Assembly: GCA_903887415.1 (NCBI GenBank)
Contig: CAISPO010000021.1
Location: 22,649 to 86,648, forward strand
DNA length: 64,000 nucleotides
DNA from: an uncultured Bacteroidota bacterium
GTDB lineage: Bacteria > Bacteroidota > Bacteroidia > Chitinophagales > Chitinophagaceae
Direction of reading: 5' to 3'
Shown here: positions 8,329-15,649 of the stretch, piece after piece
How the letters are laid out: the number at the start of each line of letters is the position of its first letter
Position numbering within the stretch: the first letter of the stretch is position 1
Notes under the pieces: generated by a model
What the model saw: the letters and a program-made list of their open reading frames with translations, nothing else
Database searches by the model: none
What the model was told of the DNA's origin: nothing
Position numbers and translations under genes: made by a program

Positions 8329-8368
8329 AAAAAGTAAAACGTTGCCCGCGGGCAACGTTTTACTTTTT
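8329..8368 (-). terminator. 40-base perfect palindrome, probable terminator of the DUF1573 cluster
   Basis: The sequence is fully self-complementary over 40 bases (half-site AAAAAGTAAAACGTTGCCCG) with no loop bases beyond the centre. It lies directly after the stop codon of the last DUF1573 gene and ends in T-runs on both strands, so it could act bidirectionally. Confidence 0.8.
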
Positions 8369-8374
8369 ATTTGA

Positions 8375-8803
8375 TCAATTTGCTGGTTTCTTATCCGGTA
8401 CTTCGTCCTTGGCATCACCTTTTATGCGCAATACGTAGCGCTTTTCACCATGAGGTGTTTTGGCGTTGGACTGGATATAAACTTCCTTGTCGAACACACC
8501 ATGCTGCTCATCGGTTTTCAGTTCCAGCGATACATAGCCTTTCTGGCCAGGAAGAACCGGGCTTTTACTCCAATCCACGTTGGTGCAACCACAAGATGGC
8601 GTTACATTCATAACAATTATCGGCTGGTTGCCTACGTTCGTAAATTCAAAAGTATGTTTGGCGCCGGGCCCGCGCTTGATAACACCGAAATCCCAAACAT
8701 CACCATCCTTAAATTTGAACATCGGGCCCTCATTGCCCTGAGCTTTCACTTGTATGCCTGCGCAGGTAAGCAGGCAGAATAATGCGATTAGTATTTTTTT
8801 CAT
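8375..8803 (-). CDS. DUF1573 secreted protein (third of three tandem paralogues)
   Basis: A 142-residue protein with a signal peptide (KKILIALFCLLTCAGIQ, then KAQG). The body is a DUF1573 domain, an Ig-like beta-sandwich of the HYDIN/ASPM-like group. It has 'DFGVIKRGPGAKHTFEFTNVGNQPIIV' and the diagnostic Cys pair in 'PSCGCTNVDW'. The family is abundant in Bacteroidota and its role is undefined. Its Cys-Gly-Cys-Thr motif suggests metal or disulfide chemistry at or beyond the periplasm. It is the most diverged and last gene of the three-gene array, ending at the 40-base palindrome. Confidence 0.85.
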   Translation of the reverse strand: MKKILIALFCLLTCAGIQVKAQGNEGPMFKFKDGDVWDFGVIKRGPGAKHTFEFTNVGNQPIIVMNVTPSCGCTNVDWSKSPVLPGQKGYVSLELKTDEQHGVFDKEVYIQSNAKTPHGEKRYVLRIKGDAKDEVPDKKPAN

Positions 8804-8840
8804 AAAATGGTTGTTTTTTGCTCCTAGACTTAGCTTATTT

Positions 8841-8870
8841 TAAAATAGTTGGCTTGCGCCAACTATTTTA
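8841..8870 (-). terminator. Hairpin between DUF1573 paralogues 2 and 3
   Basis: TAAAATAGTTGGC and its exact complement enclose a 4-base loop, a 13 bp stem. It follows the stop codon of the middle DUF1573 gene, so the third gene may be partly transcriptionally insulated. Confidence 0.7.
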
Positions 8871-8894
8871 GATATAATATGCAACCGAAAAATC

Positions 8895-9395
8895 TTATTT
8901 GCTCGGTGTTGGTGTTACTGTAGGTGTTGGCGCTGGTGCGGCTGGTTTTGGCTTCACGGTACCGCGGATGTGCAATACCATTGGCTGCTGCTTAGCGTTT
9001 GAGTTAATAGTAACGTCCTTCATGATCGGGCCCTGGCGGCCGTTAGTAGTATAAGCAACATGTATCACTGCTTTTGCTTTTGGCAAGATAGGCTCGTGGG
9101 GCCACGTTGGCACTGTGCAGCCGCATGAACCATGCGCATCCTGTATCACGATCGGCTTTTTGCCGGTATTCTTAAATTCAAAGTCGTATTCAGCCAGCGG
9201 CCCTTCCGGAACTTCACCGAAGTCATGCGTTTCTTCCTTAAACTTGAACTCACCTGCATCAGGGTCGACGGCTGGCGCCTGTGGAGCGGCTGCCGGCGCT
9301 GGTGCTGGAGTGGGGGCTGGGGCCTTCTTGTCCTGTGCGTTGGCTGCTGCAGCGCTTATTGTAAGGCAGAGGATCGCGATAAATACTTTTTTCAT
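8895..9395 (-). CDS. DUF1573 secreted protein (second of three), with Pro/Ala-rich linker
   Basis: A 166-residue protein with a signal peptide (KKVFIAILCLTISAAAANAQ). A Pro/Ala-rich linker covers about residues 22-45, and the DUF1573 domain follows: 'THDFGEVPEGPLAEYDFEFKN', 'PIVIQDAHGSCGCTVPTWPHEPI' with the CGCT motif, and 'TINSNA'. The C-terminus is again Pro/Thr-rich, so the domain is flanked by flexible tethers, which suits a cell-surface or periplasmic location. It is very similar to paralogue 1 in the core and probably arose by tandem duplication. Confidence 0.88.
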   Translation of the reverse strand: MKKVFIAILCLTISAAAANAQDKKAPAPTPAPAPAAAPQAPAVDPDAGEFKFKEETHDFGEVPEGPLAEYDFEFKNTGKKPIVIQDAHGSCGCTVPTWPHEPILPKAKAVIHVAYTTNGRQGPIMKDVTINSNAKQQPMVLHIRGTVKPKPAAPAPTPTVTPTPSK

Positions 9396-9436
9396 AATTG
9401 TTTTTTGTGGTTAAAAAGTTGAGCTTTTGTTACTTA

Positions 9437-9937
9437 TTAGTTGGTTTTTATCATGGAAACATTTTCCGGAACTGACCCCGTTGGCGCCTTTTCCACACTG
9501 CCTTTTATGGTTAGCACTTTGGTGCCTGCATTAGAGACAACGGTAATGGTTTTGGTAAATGCGTTTGCCTTTCCCTTAGTATGAAATGCAACATTTATCG
9601 TTCCGGTTGCACCAGGCATTACAGGTTCGTTGGAATAAGATGGGACCGTGCACCCGCAGGATGGTTGTGCTTTTTGGATAATGATAGGCTCTTTGCCTTT
9701 ATTTACGAAGGAAAATTCAGTAGTTGCATCAGGACCTTCAACAATAGTACCAAAGTCATGCGTAGGATCCTTAAATGCCATATCATCGGCTTTTAAAGTT
9801 GTGGCAGGGGTAGCCGTGGTTGTAGCTGTGGTACCTGCTGCTGGTTGGTTATCGTCATTTTTATGCTTCTTATGCTGTGCCATTGCCACGCTCACAGACA
9901 ACAGCAATATCCCTAACGAAACAATAATTTTTTTCAT
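9437..9937 (-). CDS. DUF1573 secreted protein (first of three)
   Basis: A 166-residue protein with a signal peptide (KKIIVSLGILLLSVSVAMAQ), a short His/Lys-rich patch (HKKHKNDD), a Thr/Ala-rich linker and a DUF1573 domain with 'THDFGTIVEGPDATTEFSFVN' and 'QPSCGCTVPSYSNEPV'. It is promoter-proximal in the array, with a -7 box about 40 bases upstream. The function of the family is unknown. The conserved CGCT and repeated duplication point to an envelope role with a dosage or specialisation component. Confidence 0.88.
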   Translation of the reverse strand: MKKIIVSLGILLLSVSVAMAQHKKHKNDDNQPAAGTTATTTATPATTLKADDMAFKDPTHDFGTIVEGPDATTEFSFVNKGKEPIIIQKAQPSCGCTVPSYSNEPVMPGATGTINVAFHTKGKANAFTKTITVVSNAGTKVLTIKGSVEKAPTGSVPENVSMIKTN

Positions 9938-9974
9938 GTTTAAAATGATTTTCCTTGAATAGACTTGTAAGAAA

Positions 9975-9982
9975 CAAATTTA
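9975..9982 (-). promoter_or_regulatory. Putative -7 promoter box of the DUF1573 array
   Basis: The minus strand reads TAAATTTG, matching TAnnTTTG, about 38 bases upstream of the first DUF1573 start codon. Confidence 0.4.
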
Positions 9983-10044
9983 GTACCAAAAATCCAAAAA
10001 TCTATATTTTTTATTGTTAAAACCTTCCAAAAGCAATACAATTG

Positions 10045-10052
10045 TAGTTTTG
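10045..10052 (+). promoter_or_regulatory. Putative -7 promoter box of the GT9-tsaC operon
   Basis: TAGTTTTG matches TAnnTTTG and ends 7 bases before the ATG at 10060, implying a very short 5' leader. Confidence 0.5.
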
Positions 10053-10059
10053 CGCAAAG

Positions 10060-11070
10060 ATGCTTAAACTTTTGGTTATACAAACCGCCTTCACGGGCGA
10101 TGTGGTACTGGCGACTGCCGTATTGGAAAAACTGCATCACCAATACCCTGCTGCGCAAATTGATTTCTTGCTGCGAAAGGGAAATGAGGGGCTCCTGGAA
10201 AATCATCCATTCATAACGAACCTGCTTGTATGGGATAAAAAAAGCAACAAAATGGCGAAACTGCTCAAAATAGCCATACAGGTAAGGAAGGAGCACTACA
10301 CGCACGTTATCAACCTGCATCGTTTTGCTTCATCCGGTTTGATCACTTTTCTATCGGGAGCAAAGTGTAAAGCCGGGTTTGATAAAAACCCTTTCTCCTT
10401 CTGCTACACCAAAAAAGTAGCTCACATTATCTCCGAGCCATATACCGGGAATAGCATACATGAAGTGCAGCGCAACCAAATGCTCATCGCCGATATTACC
10501 GACCGAGAGGCCGCAATGCCGGCACTCTACCCTACTCCCGCCGACTATGAATTCGTAAAACAATACCAGGCTTCGCCGTATATCTGTATTGCGCCATCAT
10601 CAGTTTGGTTTACCAAGCAGTTTCCGGCAGAAAAATGGATCAGCCTCATCAATAGGCTGCCCGCCCATTATCGTATTTGCTTGCTTGGGGCGCCATCTGA
10701 TAAGGACCTGGGAGACGCCATCGTAAATAAAGCGATCCACGCGCATGTAGAAAACCTCTGCGGAAAACTGACTTTTCTGCACTCAGCTGCGTTGATGCAG
10801 AATGCGGATATGAATTATGCCAATGATTCAGCACCGCTTCATTTTGCATCGGCTATGAATGCGCCGGTTACCGCCGTTTTTTGCTCTACAGTTCCTGCGT
10901 TTGGTTTTGGGCCGTTGCGCGATAACGCCCAGGTGGTGGAGATAAGCGAGAGGCTCTACTGCCGGCCCTGCGGGCTGCACGGCCACAAAACCTGTCCCGA
11001 GGGGCATTTCAGATGTGCGATGGATATTACAAATGACCAACTACTATGGTGGACTTCGAAAACGACATAA
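10060..11070 (+). CDS. Glycosyltransferase family 9 (ADP-heptose:LPS heptosyltransferase-like)
   Basis: A 336-residue GT9 protein. The N-terminal 'LLVIQTAFTGDVVLATAVLEKL' corresponds to the family's RxxxxGDxxxxxPxxxxL acceptor motif. The C-terminal half has 'YICIAPSSVWFTKQFPAEKWISL' (the GSxWxTKxWPxExF-like donor site), 'LLGAPSDKD' and 'NDSAPLHFASAMNAPVTAVF' with the ADP-sugar-binding pattern. GT9 enzymes add heptose or related sugars to lipopolysaccharide core at the inner membrane. The acceptor is not known here. Two C-terminal Cys pairs (CRPCG, KTCPEGHFRC) are typical of Bacteroidota members. It overlaps tsaC by 25 bases. Confidence 0.88.
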   Translation: MLKLLVIQTAFTGDVVLATAVLEKLHHQYPAAQIDFLLRKGNEGLLENHPFITNLLVWDKKSNKMAKLLKIAIQVRKEHYTHVINLHRFASSGLITFLSGAKCKAGFDKNPFSFCYTKKVAHIISEPYTGNSIHEVQRNQMLIADITDREAAMPALYPTPADYEFVKQYQASPYICIAPSSVWFTKQFPAEKWISLINRLPAHYRICLLGAPSDKDLGDAIVNKAIHAHVENLCGKLTFLHSAALMQNADMNYANDSAPLHFASAMNAPVTAVFCSTVPAFGFGPLRDNAQVVEISERLYCRPCGLHGHKTCPEGHFRCAMDITNDQLLWWTSKTT

Positions 11071-11618
11071 AAAACTGTGTGCAGACACTGCAAAACGGCG
11101 GCAGCATACTCTACCCCACCGATACTGTCTGGGGCCTGGGATGTGACGCCATGAATGCAAGTGCCGTAGAAAAAATATTCGCGATAAAGCAGCGCCCTAA
11201 AGAAAAAAGCATGATCGTACTGCTGGCGGATGCACGCGATATACTGCAATACATAGCCGCCCCCCACCCGGATATAATAGCCATCATAGAAAATTTTGAG
11301 CGCCCCACCACCGTCATCTATGAAAACGCCCTTAGTTTCCCGGATAATGTGGTAAACAAAGACGGCAGCCTGGCGATAAGGGTTACCACCGATCCATTTT
11401 GCAAAGCACTCATAAAGAGATTCCGTGGCCCCATCATTTCCACATCAGCTAATATCAGCGGCGCCGCTACGCCCGCAACTTTTAGAATGATTGATGAAGC
11501 AATTGCCAATAATGTTGATTATGTGGTGAAGTACCGGCAGGAGGATGATACTATTGTTGCGCCATCAAGGTTAGTGCGGATAAATGAGGATGGGAGTTTG
11601 GAAGTATTGAGGGAGTAG
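11046..11618 (+). CDS. tsaC: L-threonylcarbamoyladenylate synthase (Sua5/YciO/YrdC family)
   Basis: This 190-residue enzyme makes threonylcarbamoyl-AMP from threonine, bicarbonate and ATP for the universal t6A37 modification of ANN-decoding tRNAs. The YrdC-domain signatures are 'ILYPTDTVWGLGCDA', 'IKQRPKEKSMIVLLAD' with the conserved basic KxR...K..S set, and 'GPIISTSANISGAATP'. It is the short TsaC form without the Sua5 C-terminal domain. Translation starts inside the end of the GT9 gene, so the two are translationally coupled although functionally unrelated. Confidence 0.93.
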   Translation: MVDFENDIKNCVQTLQNGGSILYPTDTVWGLGCDAMNASAVEKIFAIKQRPKEKSMIVLLADARDILQYIAAPHPDIIAIIENFERPTTVIYENALSFPDNVVNKDGSLAIRVTTDPFCKALIKRFRGPIISTSANISGAATPATFRMIDEAIANNVDYVVKYRQEDDTIVAPSRLVRINEDGSLEVLRE

Positions 11619-11656
11619 AGAAAAGTACGCTTAGTGAATGGGTGTTGAAAAAAGCA

Positions 11657-11688
11657 ATGTCATGGTGAGCCCCGCCGAACCATGACAT
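11657..11688. repeat. Palindromic dispersed repeat 'TGTCATGGTGAGC..GTCGAAC' family, intergenic copy
   Basis: ATGTCATGGT and ACCATGACAT form a 10 bp stem around GAGCCCCGCCGA. The left arm and loop (TGTCATGGTGAGCxxxGxCGAAC) match 54759-54780 inside ligA, where the sequence is TGTCATCGTGAGCTTGTCGAAC. Confidence 0.65.
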
Positions 11689-11692
11689 GCTG

Positions 11693-11719
11693 AATCCATA
11701 GCTGGGGATGCTATGGATT
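11693..11719 (+). terminator. Terminator after tsaC
   Basis: AATCCATAGC and GCTATGGATT form a perfect 10 bp stem with a 7-base loop, followed by a short T-rich run. Confidence 0.6.
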
Positions 11720-11739
11720 TATTCTAACTTTATGGCATC

Positions 11740-11979
11740 ATGAAAATAGAGAAAGTATGGTTCGACGAACAAAACATCTACGTAGTAACCGACAGCGGGC
11801 ATACTATTGGGAATCCTTTAAAATGGTATGAGCGCCTTGCAAGAGCCACAGTGGAACAACGGAACAAATACGAAATAGGCCCATTTGCCGAAAGCGTTCA
11901 TTGGGAAGAAATAGATGAAGACCTCAGCCTTGAGAGCTTTTTTGATTTCAAGCGGGAGTTGCACTATGCAAAAATCTAA
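11740..11979 (+). CDS. DUF2442 domain protein
   Basis: A 79-residue protein of the DUF2442 family, recognised by 'IEKVWFDEQNIYVVTDSGHTIGNPLKWYERL' at the start (expected strand pattern and the PLxWYxRL motif) and 'HWEEIDEDLSLESFF' near the end, the family's hallmark. DUF2442 proteins are small and common near toxin-antitoxin or DUF4160 genes, where an antitoxin-like or regulatory role has been proposed. No DUF4160 or other toxin-like partner is adjacent here, so it is an orphan copy. Confidence 0.85.
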   Translation: MKIEKVWFDEQNIYVVTDSGHTIGNPLKWYERLARATVEQRNKYEIGPFAESVHWEEIDEDLSLESFFDFKRELHYAKI

Positions 11980-11988
11980 CCCGTAATA

Positions 11989-12141
11989 CTACTTTAAAAC
12001 TTCAGGATTGTTCACTTTCGATAACAGCCAATTTCCCTTATCCAGTTTTTCCTGTAAGCGATGATCGGCGCTTTTTGCAACAGCTTTTCTGCTGTTGGAA
12101 TCTACTTTTTTTGATGTGCTTTTCTTTCCGATTTTACTCAT
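11989..12141 (-). CDS. Small basic hypothetical protein (50 aa)
   Basis: A clean 50-codon frame starting ATG AGT AAA ATC GGA AAG AAA and ending in TAG. The N-terminal half is strongly basic (MSKIGKKSTSKKVDSNSRK). The C-terminal half has a more structured look (HRLQEKLDKGNWLLSKVNNPEVLK). I do not recognise the family. It lies 53 bases downstream of the TPR gene on the same strand and could be its last operon member. Codon use and the natural-looking C-terminal helix favour a real gene. Confidence 0.5.
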   Translation of the reverse strand: MSKIGKKSTSKKVDSNSRKAVAKSADHRLQEKLDKGNWLLSKVNNPEVLK

Positions 12142-12194
12142 AGTAAATTCAACTTATTTTTCCGGTCTGACAGAATACTTCAAGCTCACGTTAT

Positions 12195-12821
12195 TTAGTT
12201 CCCATAGTACCTCACGTCCAACGTCTTTAATAAATTCATCGCATTTGGATGGCCTAACGCCGCAGCCCTGCTCCAATCCAAATATGCGCCCTGTTTATCT
12301 TCTACTCCTAAGGATATTTTAGTGATACCCCGGTCATAATAAGCATTTGCACAATCAGGATTAACTTCTATTTCTAAAGTATAATCTGCCAGGGCACCTG
12401 CTTTATCGCCGAGGTAATCTTTGGCAGTTGCGCGGCAATGATGAGCATTCTTAACCATAGGGTCAATTTCAATGGCTTTGGTGTAATCTTCTATTGCATC
12501 TTTAAAATATTCCAGTTTACTTTTTGCATTGCCACGATTATGATAGGCATTTGCGTATCGGCTGTTTATCTCTATTGCTTTTGTATAATCCTGGATTGCT
12601 CCATGCACATCGCCCAATTTAACTTTAGCAACACCTCTGTCATTATACGCTTCTGCATCGTTGGGATTGAGTTCAATTGTTTTAGTATAATCAGCTATTG
12701 CGCCTTTTAGGTCTCCTTGTTTTCCTTTGATGATTGCACGGTTATAATAGGAGTTTGTGCTATTAGGGTTTACCTCTATTTCTTTGGTGAATTTTTCGAG
12801 GAGTTCTGATAGATTTTTCAT
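12195..12821 (-). CDS. Tetratricopeptide-repeat protein
   Basis: A 208-residue protein built almost entirely of five to six TPR units of 34 residues. Each carries the W/Y-x-N-R-G / A-x-x-D-Y-x-K-A-I-E-I-x-P pattern, for example 'AIADYTKTIELNPNDAEAYNDRG' split across units 2 and 3. The C-terminus ('GAYLDWSRAAALGHPNAMNLL') is a Sel1-like half repeat. No signal peptide is evident. TPR scaffolds mediate protein-protein contacts. It sits directly downstream of the WG-repeat gene on the same strand with a 65-base gap, suggesting the two repeat proteins are made together. Confidence 0.88.
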   Translation of the reverse strand: MKNLSELLEKFTKEIEVNPNSTNSYYNRAIIKGKQGDLKGAIADYTKTIELNPNDAEAYNDRGVAKVKLGDVHGAIQDYTKAIEINSRYANAYHNRGNAKSKLEYFKDAIEDYTKAIEIDPMVKNAHHCRATAKDYLGDKAGALADYTLEIEVNPDCANAYYDRGITKISLGVEDKQGAYLDWSRAAALGHPNAMNLLKTLDVRYYGN

Positions 12822-12886
12822 ACCAACAAGAAATTAATTAGTTCAAATTCGATAATAATATTCGAGGCTCACCAACTCGCTCACAT

Positions 12887-14755
12887 CTACAAATCTCTCC
12901 AAAACCCATCAGTCTCTTCATCCATACTGCGGATTGCATCCCGATCGGCTTCTTCCCAGTCATGACTATTGTCGTAATCAAGTTTGTCTCTTAAATATAC
13001 TGTAAAAAAAGGTATAGCAATTTTGCCAGTTAAGTCTATATAGCCAATTTGACCGTTTAATTTCACCTCAGCAACGCCGTTTGAAAAGTTCTTTGCCAAA
13101 TCGTACTTGCATTGAATTTTTACCTTGCCTTTTTTATCAATAAACCCATACTTTCCATTCAATTTTACGTAAGCAAGACCTTCTGAAAAACGATATGCTT
13201 CTTCATAAATACAAGGTATAATTTGTGTATTTGCATTATCAATAAACCCATACTTTCCATTCAATTTTACGTAAGCAAGGCCTTTCGAAAAACGATACGC
13301 CTCTTCATAAATACAAGGTATAATTTGTGTATTTGTGTTATCAATGAAACCGTATTTATCATTTATTTTTACACAAGCTAACCCTTCTGAAAAATGATCA
13401 GCATCATCATAATTGCAAAGGATAACTACATCTTTAGTCTTATTAAAAAATCCCCATTTGTCATTTAATTTCAACTTTGCTACACCTTCTGAAAAACTAC
13501 TGATTTCATCGTAAATACATGGAATTTTTAGCTTTCCTCCTTTATCAATTAAACCACATTTATTATTTAATTCAACCTCTGCTAATCCGTCTGAAAAACT
13601 ACCTGCATTATCATATTTACAAGCAATTTTTATCTTTCCTGATTTATTAATAAATCCATATTCACTATTATGATTAACTACAATTGCCAAATCATCTGAA
13701 AAATTCCCATAACCAATGTATTTGCAGGGAGTAATTTGTTTACCCCTTTTATCTATGAAACCCCATTTGTCATTTTGTTTTACCCATGCAACACCTTCTT
13801 CAAAATCATTTACATCATCATAAATACAAGGAATTTTCATCTTGCCTCTTTTGTCAATAAAACCCCATTTACCATTTAATTTAACTCCCGCTAATCCATC
13901 CGAAAAATCTCTTGCGTCATCAAACAATATATAATTTTCCATTTGCTCAACACAATAATCCATTGTACTCACTCTCGTGTCAAACTCATTAATGCTGCCA
14001 GTAAGTACCTCACCTGCATGATACTTGGACAGAGATTCTAACTGGCTACTCTCAATACAGGTGAAATTAATTACATCACGGCCTTTAGTTGCACCACTTT
14101 TATAAATAAAGAGAATTGCACCACAAAAATGGTTTTGCTCTTGACGGATTACTTTATCAGTAGGTTTCCAACCTTCTTTTGTTTCTTCAAAAATGGGTAT
14201 TACTACCGATTTACCAGGGTTCATAGTGAGGATTTTCTTTGCATAGGCATTCATCGCAATCAATCTATGAACATTAGCTAATTCAGTTTCTACTATTGAC
14301 TCTGCAATATGATAAAGGACTGGTTCAAGGAGAACTCTTTTAGGTAGCGAAATTGGCCTTCCTGTATTGTCAATAAAACTACATTTGCCATTCGATACGA
14401 CTCTTGCACACCCTTCTGAAAAATTATCAATTTCATCGTAAAAATAAGGAACAATAATTTTCCCCTCTAAGTCAATTAACCCATACTTCCCTTTTAATCT
14501 AACTTTTGCTACACTTTTTGAAAAACTATCTACATCTGCATAAATGCACGGTATAACTTCTTTACCTGCTCTATCAATAAATCCCCATTTATCCTTTTTC
14601 AGCACTCTTGCTAAACCCTCAGAAAAACTACTAATATTATCATAGCCAGCAATAACTTTGCTATTTTTATACAATCTACTTGACCACCCATCATACAAAA
14701 TGAGTAGGTCATCATCAATTAATAATCTATGGCCTTGATTTCCGACTGTTGCCAT
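12887..14755 (-). CDS. WG-repeat protein with 12 repeats interrupted by a non-repeat domain
   Basis: A 622-residue protein. WG-type repeats ('WGFIDKxGKxxIPCxYDxxxxFSEGLAxVKxNxK', about 34 residues) occur three times at the N-terminus (residues about 15-135) and nine times at about 290-590. They are separated by about 145 residues of different sequence (about 140-285). That insert contains 'MNAYAKKILTMNPGKSVVIPIFEETKEGW' and 'GAILFIYKSGATKGRDVINF'; I cannot assign it. No signal peptide is obvious, so it may be cytosolic, unlike many secreted WG proteins. Two of the late repeats are almost identical, showing recent duplication. Base composition is AT-richer than neighbours, which hints at accessory origin. 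Confidence 0.85.
   Translation of the reverse strand: MATVGNQGHRLLIDDDLLILYDGWSSRLYKNSKVIAGYDNISSFSEGLARVLKKDKWGFIDRAGKEVIPCIYADVDSFSKSVAKVRLKGKYGLIDLEGKIIVPYFYDEIDNFSEGCARVVSNGKCSFIDNTGRPISLPKRVLLEPVLYHIAESIVETELANVHRLIAMNAYAKKILTMNPGKSVVIPIFEETKEGWKPTDKVIRQEQNHFCGAILFIYKSGATKGRDVINFTCIESSQLESLSKYHAGEVLTGSINEFDTRVSTMDYCVEQMENYILFDDARDFSDGLAGVKLNGKWGFIDKRGKMKIPCIYDDVNDFEEGVAWVKQNDKWGFIDKRGKQITPCKYIGYGNFSDDLAIVVNHNSEYGFINKSGKIKIACKYDNAGSFSDGLAEVELNNKCGLIDKGGKLKIPCIYDEISSFSEGVAKLKLNDKWGFFNKTKDVVILCNYDDADHFSEGLACVKINDKYGFIDNTNTQIIPCIYEEAYRFSKGLAYVKLNGKYGFIDNANTQIIPCIYEEAYRFSEGLAYVKLNGKYGFIDKKGKVKIQCKYDLAKNFSNGVAEVKLNGQIGYIDLTGKIAIPFFTVYLRDKLDYDNSHDWEEADRDAIRSMDEETDGFWRDL
13141..13344. repeat. 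Near-identical 102-base tandem duplication inside the WG-repeat gene
   Basis: The units starting at 13141 and 13243 are nearly identical over 102 bases, corresponding to one 34-residue WG repeat. Other repeats in the gene are far more diverged at the DNA level, so this duplication is recent. Confidence 0.8.
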
Positions 14756-15081
14756 TTTTATTCCTTTTTTGTTGTTGGAGTTTTGCTTCTCAATGAGAAA
14801 GTAAAAAACGACAAAAGGTATTTGTAAAGTTAAAAATAAACTCCATTTCAGAGCTTTTCACTTTATCATTATGCTTTACATAATTGTTTTACGTCCTTGA
14901 GTCTCCGCCCTTCTGCGAATCTCACTGCTTCTCGCACTGTAAAACCACAGTATAACCAAACCTTTAATCCCTATAATTAAATCGGGCAACTAATCTTTCC
15001 ACACGCAAAAAAAATATTTTTTGCTAATATATACTAATGCTGTAACTTCATAGTACAAAAGCGTAAACAATAACTGTAAAT
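14756..15081. other. Intergenic region between the divergent WG gene and small gene at 15082
   Basis: An AT-rich 326-base gap separating two divergently transcribed genes. It must hold both promoters. A near-consensus box TACCTTTTG on the minus strand around 14815-14823 could serve the WG gene. No coding frame, strong hairpin or named repeat was seen. Confidence 0.5.
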
Positions 15082-15246
15082 ATGAAAAGCAAGTATTTAA
15101 ATGCTGGATTAAAAGACGTGGGTACGGAAGATTTACTCGATAGAGTTGATTTTCTTGAAAGCCAAACTTGGGGTGTGCGGAACTGTTACGATCACATGTA
15201 TCGAGATTGGTGTAACGAGATAGCATTCCGGCTTTACGGAAATTAG
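15082..15246 (+). CDS. Small hypothetical protein (54 aa) with its own terminator
   Basis: A 54-codon frame from ATG at 15082 to TAG at 15244-15246. The product (MKSKYLNAGLKDVGTEDLLD..., then VDFLESQTWGVRNCYDHMY) is a soluble-looking peptide with Trp, Tyr and two Cys near the C-terminus (NCYDHMYRDWCNE). A canonical hairpin terminator begins only 7 bases after the stop codon, strong evidence that the unit is a genuine transcript. I do not recognise the family, and an sRNA reading the same interval cannot be excluded. Confidence 0.55.
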   Translation: MKSKYLNAGLKDVGTEDLLDRVDFLESQTWGVRNCYDHMYRDWCNEIAFRLYGN

Positions 15247-15249
15247 TTA

Positions 15250-15276
15250 AAAGGCTACCTATTCGGTAGCTTTTTT
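15250..15276 (+). terminator. Terminator after the 54-residue small gene
   Basis: GCTACC-TATTC-GGTAGC followed by TTTTTT, preceded by AAAAG: a classic intrinsic terminator. Confidence 0.85.
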
Positions 15277-15345
15277 GTTGGTGTTAGTACTTTGTATGTT
15301 AACCTTGCATTATCGGCGTTTTTGAAAATACTACGTTGTAACGTT

Positions 15346-15543
15346 TCATTTGAGCTTACCCATTTTTTTTAAATTGCTAATCACTTTTTCCAGAGGTACT
15401 TTTTCATCGTTTTTTCTCAATTCAGCTATAATACCCTCGAACAGACCTCGAAGCTTTCCAGCGTGGTGCTCAATTGTCTTAATATCAATAATAACCGCGG
15501 TCATGTTATTTTTCCCATCGGTCAGATAACGCACACCTTTCAT
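15346..15543 (-). CDS. Small protein resembling an orphan antitoxin
   Basis: A 65-residue protein beginning [20 protein letters not shown], in which 'YLTDxKxNxTAVxID' resembles the N-terminal strand pair of many small Bacteroidota and cyanobacterial antitoxin-type proteins. It continues as a charged helix ([20 protein letters not shown]). No RelE/ParE/PIN toxin is next to it, so it would be an orphan. An ATG six codons upstream (15561) is possible. The assignment is by resemblance only. Confidence 0.5.
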   Translation of the reverse strand: MKGVRYLTDGKNNMTAVIIDIKTIEHHAGKLRGLFEGIIAELRKNDEKVPLEKVISNLKKMGKLK

Positions 15544-15583
15544 AACTAAATATTTATACACTCAAATCTACTTGAAGTTTATC

Positions 15584-15632
15584 GACTTGCCAACCTCAAC
15601 TTATCAACTTATCACCTATCAACCTACAAACC
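15584..15632. repeat. Simple-sequence island 'CAACTTATCAACTTATCACCTATC'
   Basis: Imperfect iterations of CAACTTATC/CAACCTAC fill the space before cca. It is open in the cca frame but lies upstream of the -7 box, so it is not coding. Confidence 0.5.
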
Positions 15633-15640
15633 TATCTTTG
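15633..15640 (+). promoter_or_regulatory. Putative -7 promoter box of cca
   Basis: TATCTTTG matches TAnnTTTG and ends 9 bases before the ATG at 15650, which argues for that start over the in-frame ATG at 15572. Confidence 0.5.
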
Positions 15641-15649
15641 CACCCGATC

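Noticed and set aside
8287..8418. 44-residue N-terminal extension of the class I aminotransferase.
   Set aside because: It runs through a 40-base palindrome and the promoter box and has no homology to the family.
10956..11317. Minus-strand frames across the GT9/tsaC junction.
   Set aside because: Both plus-strand genes are well supported and overlap each other there.
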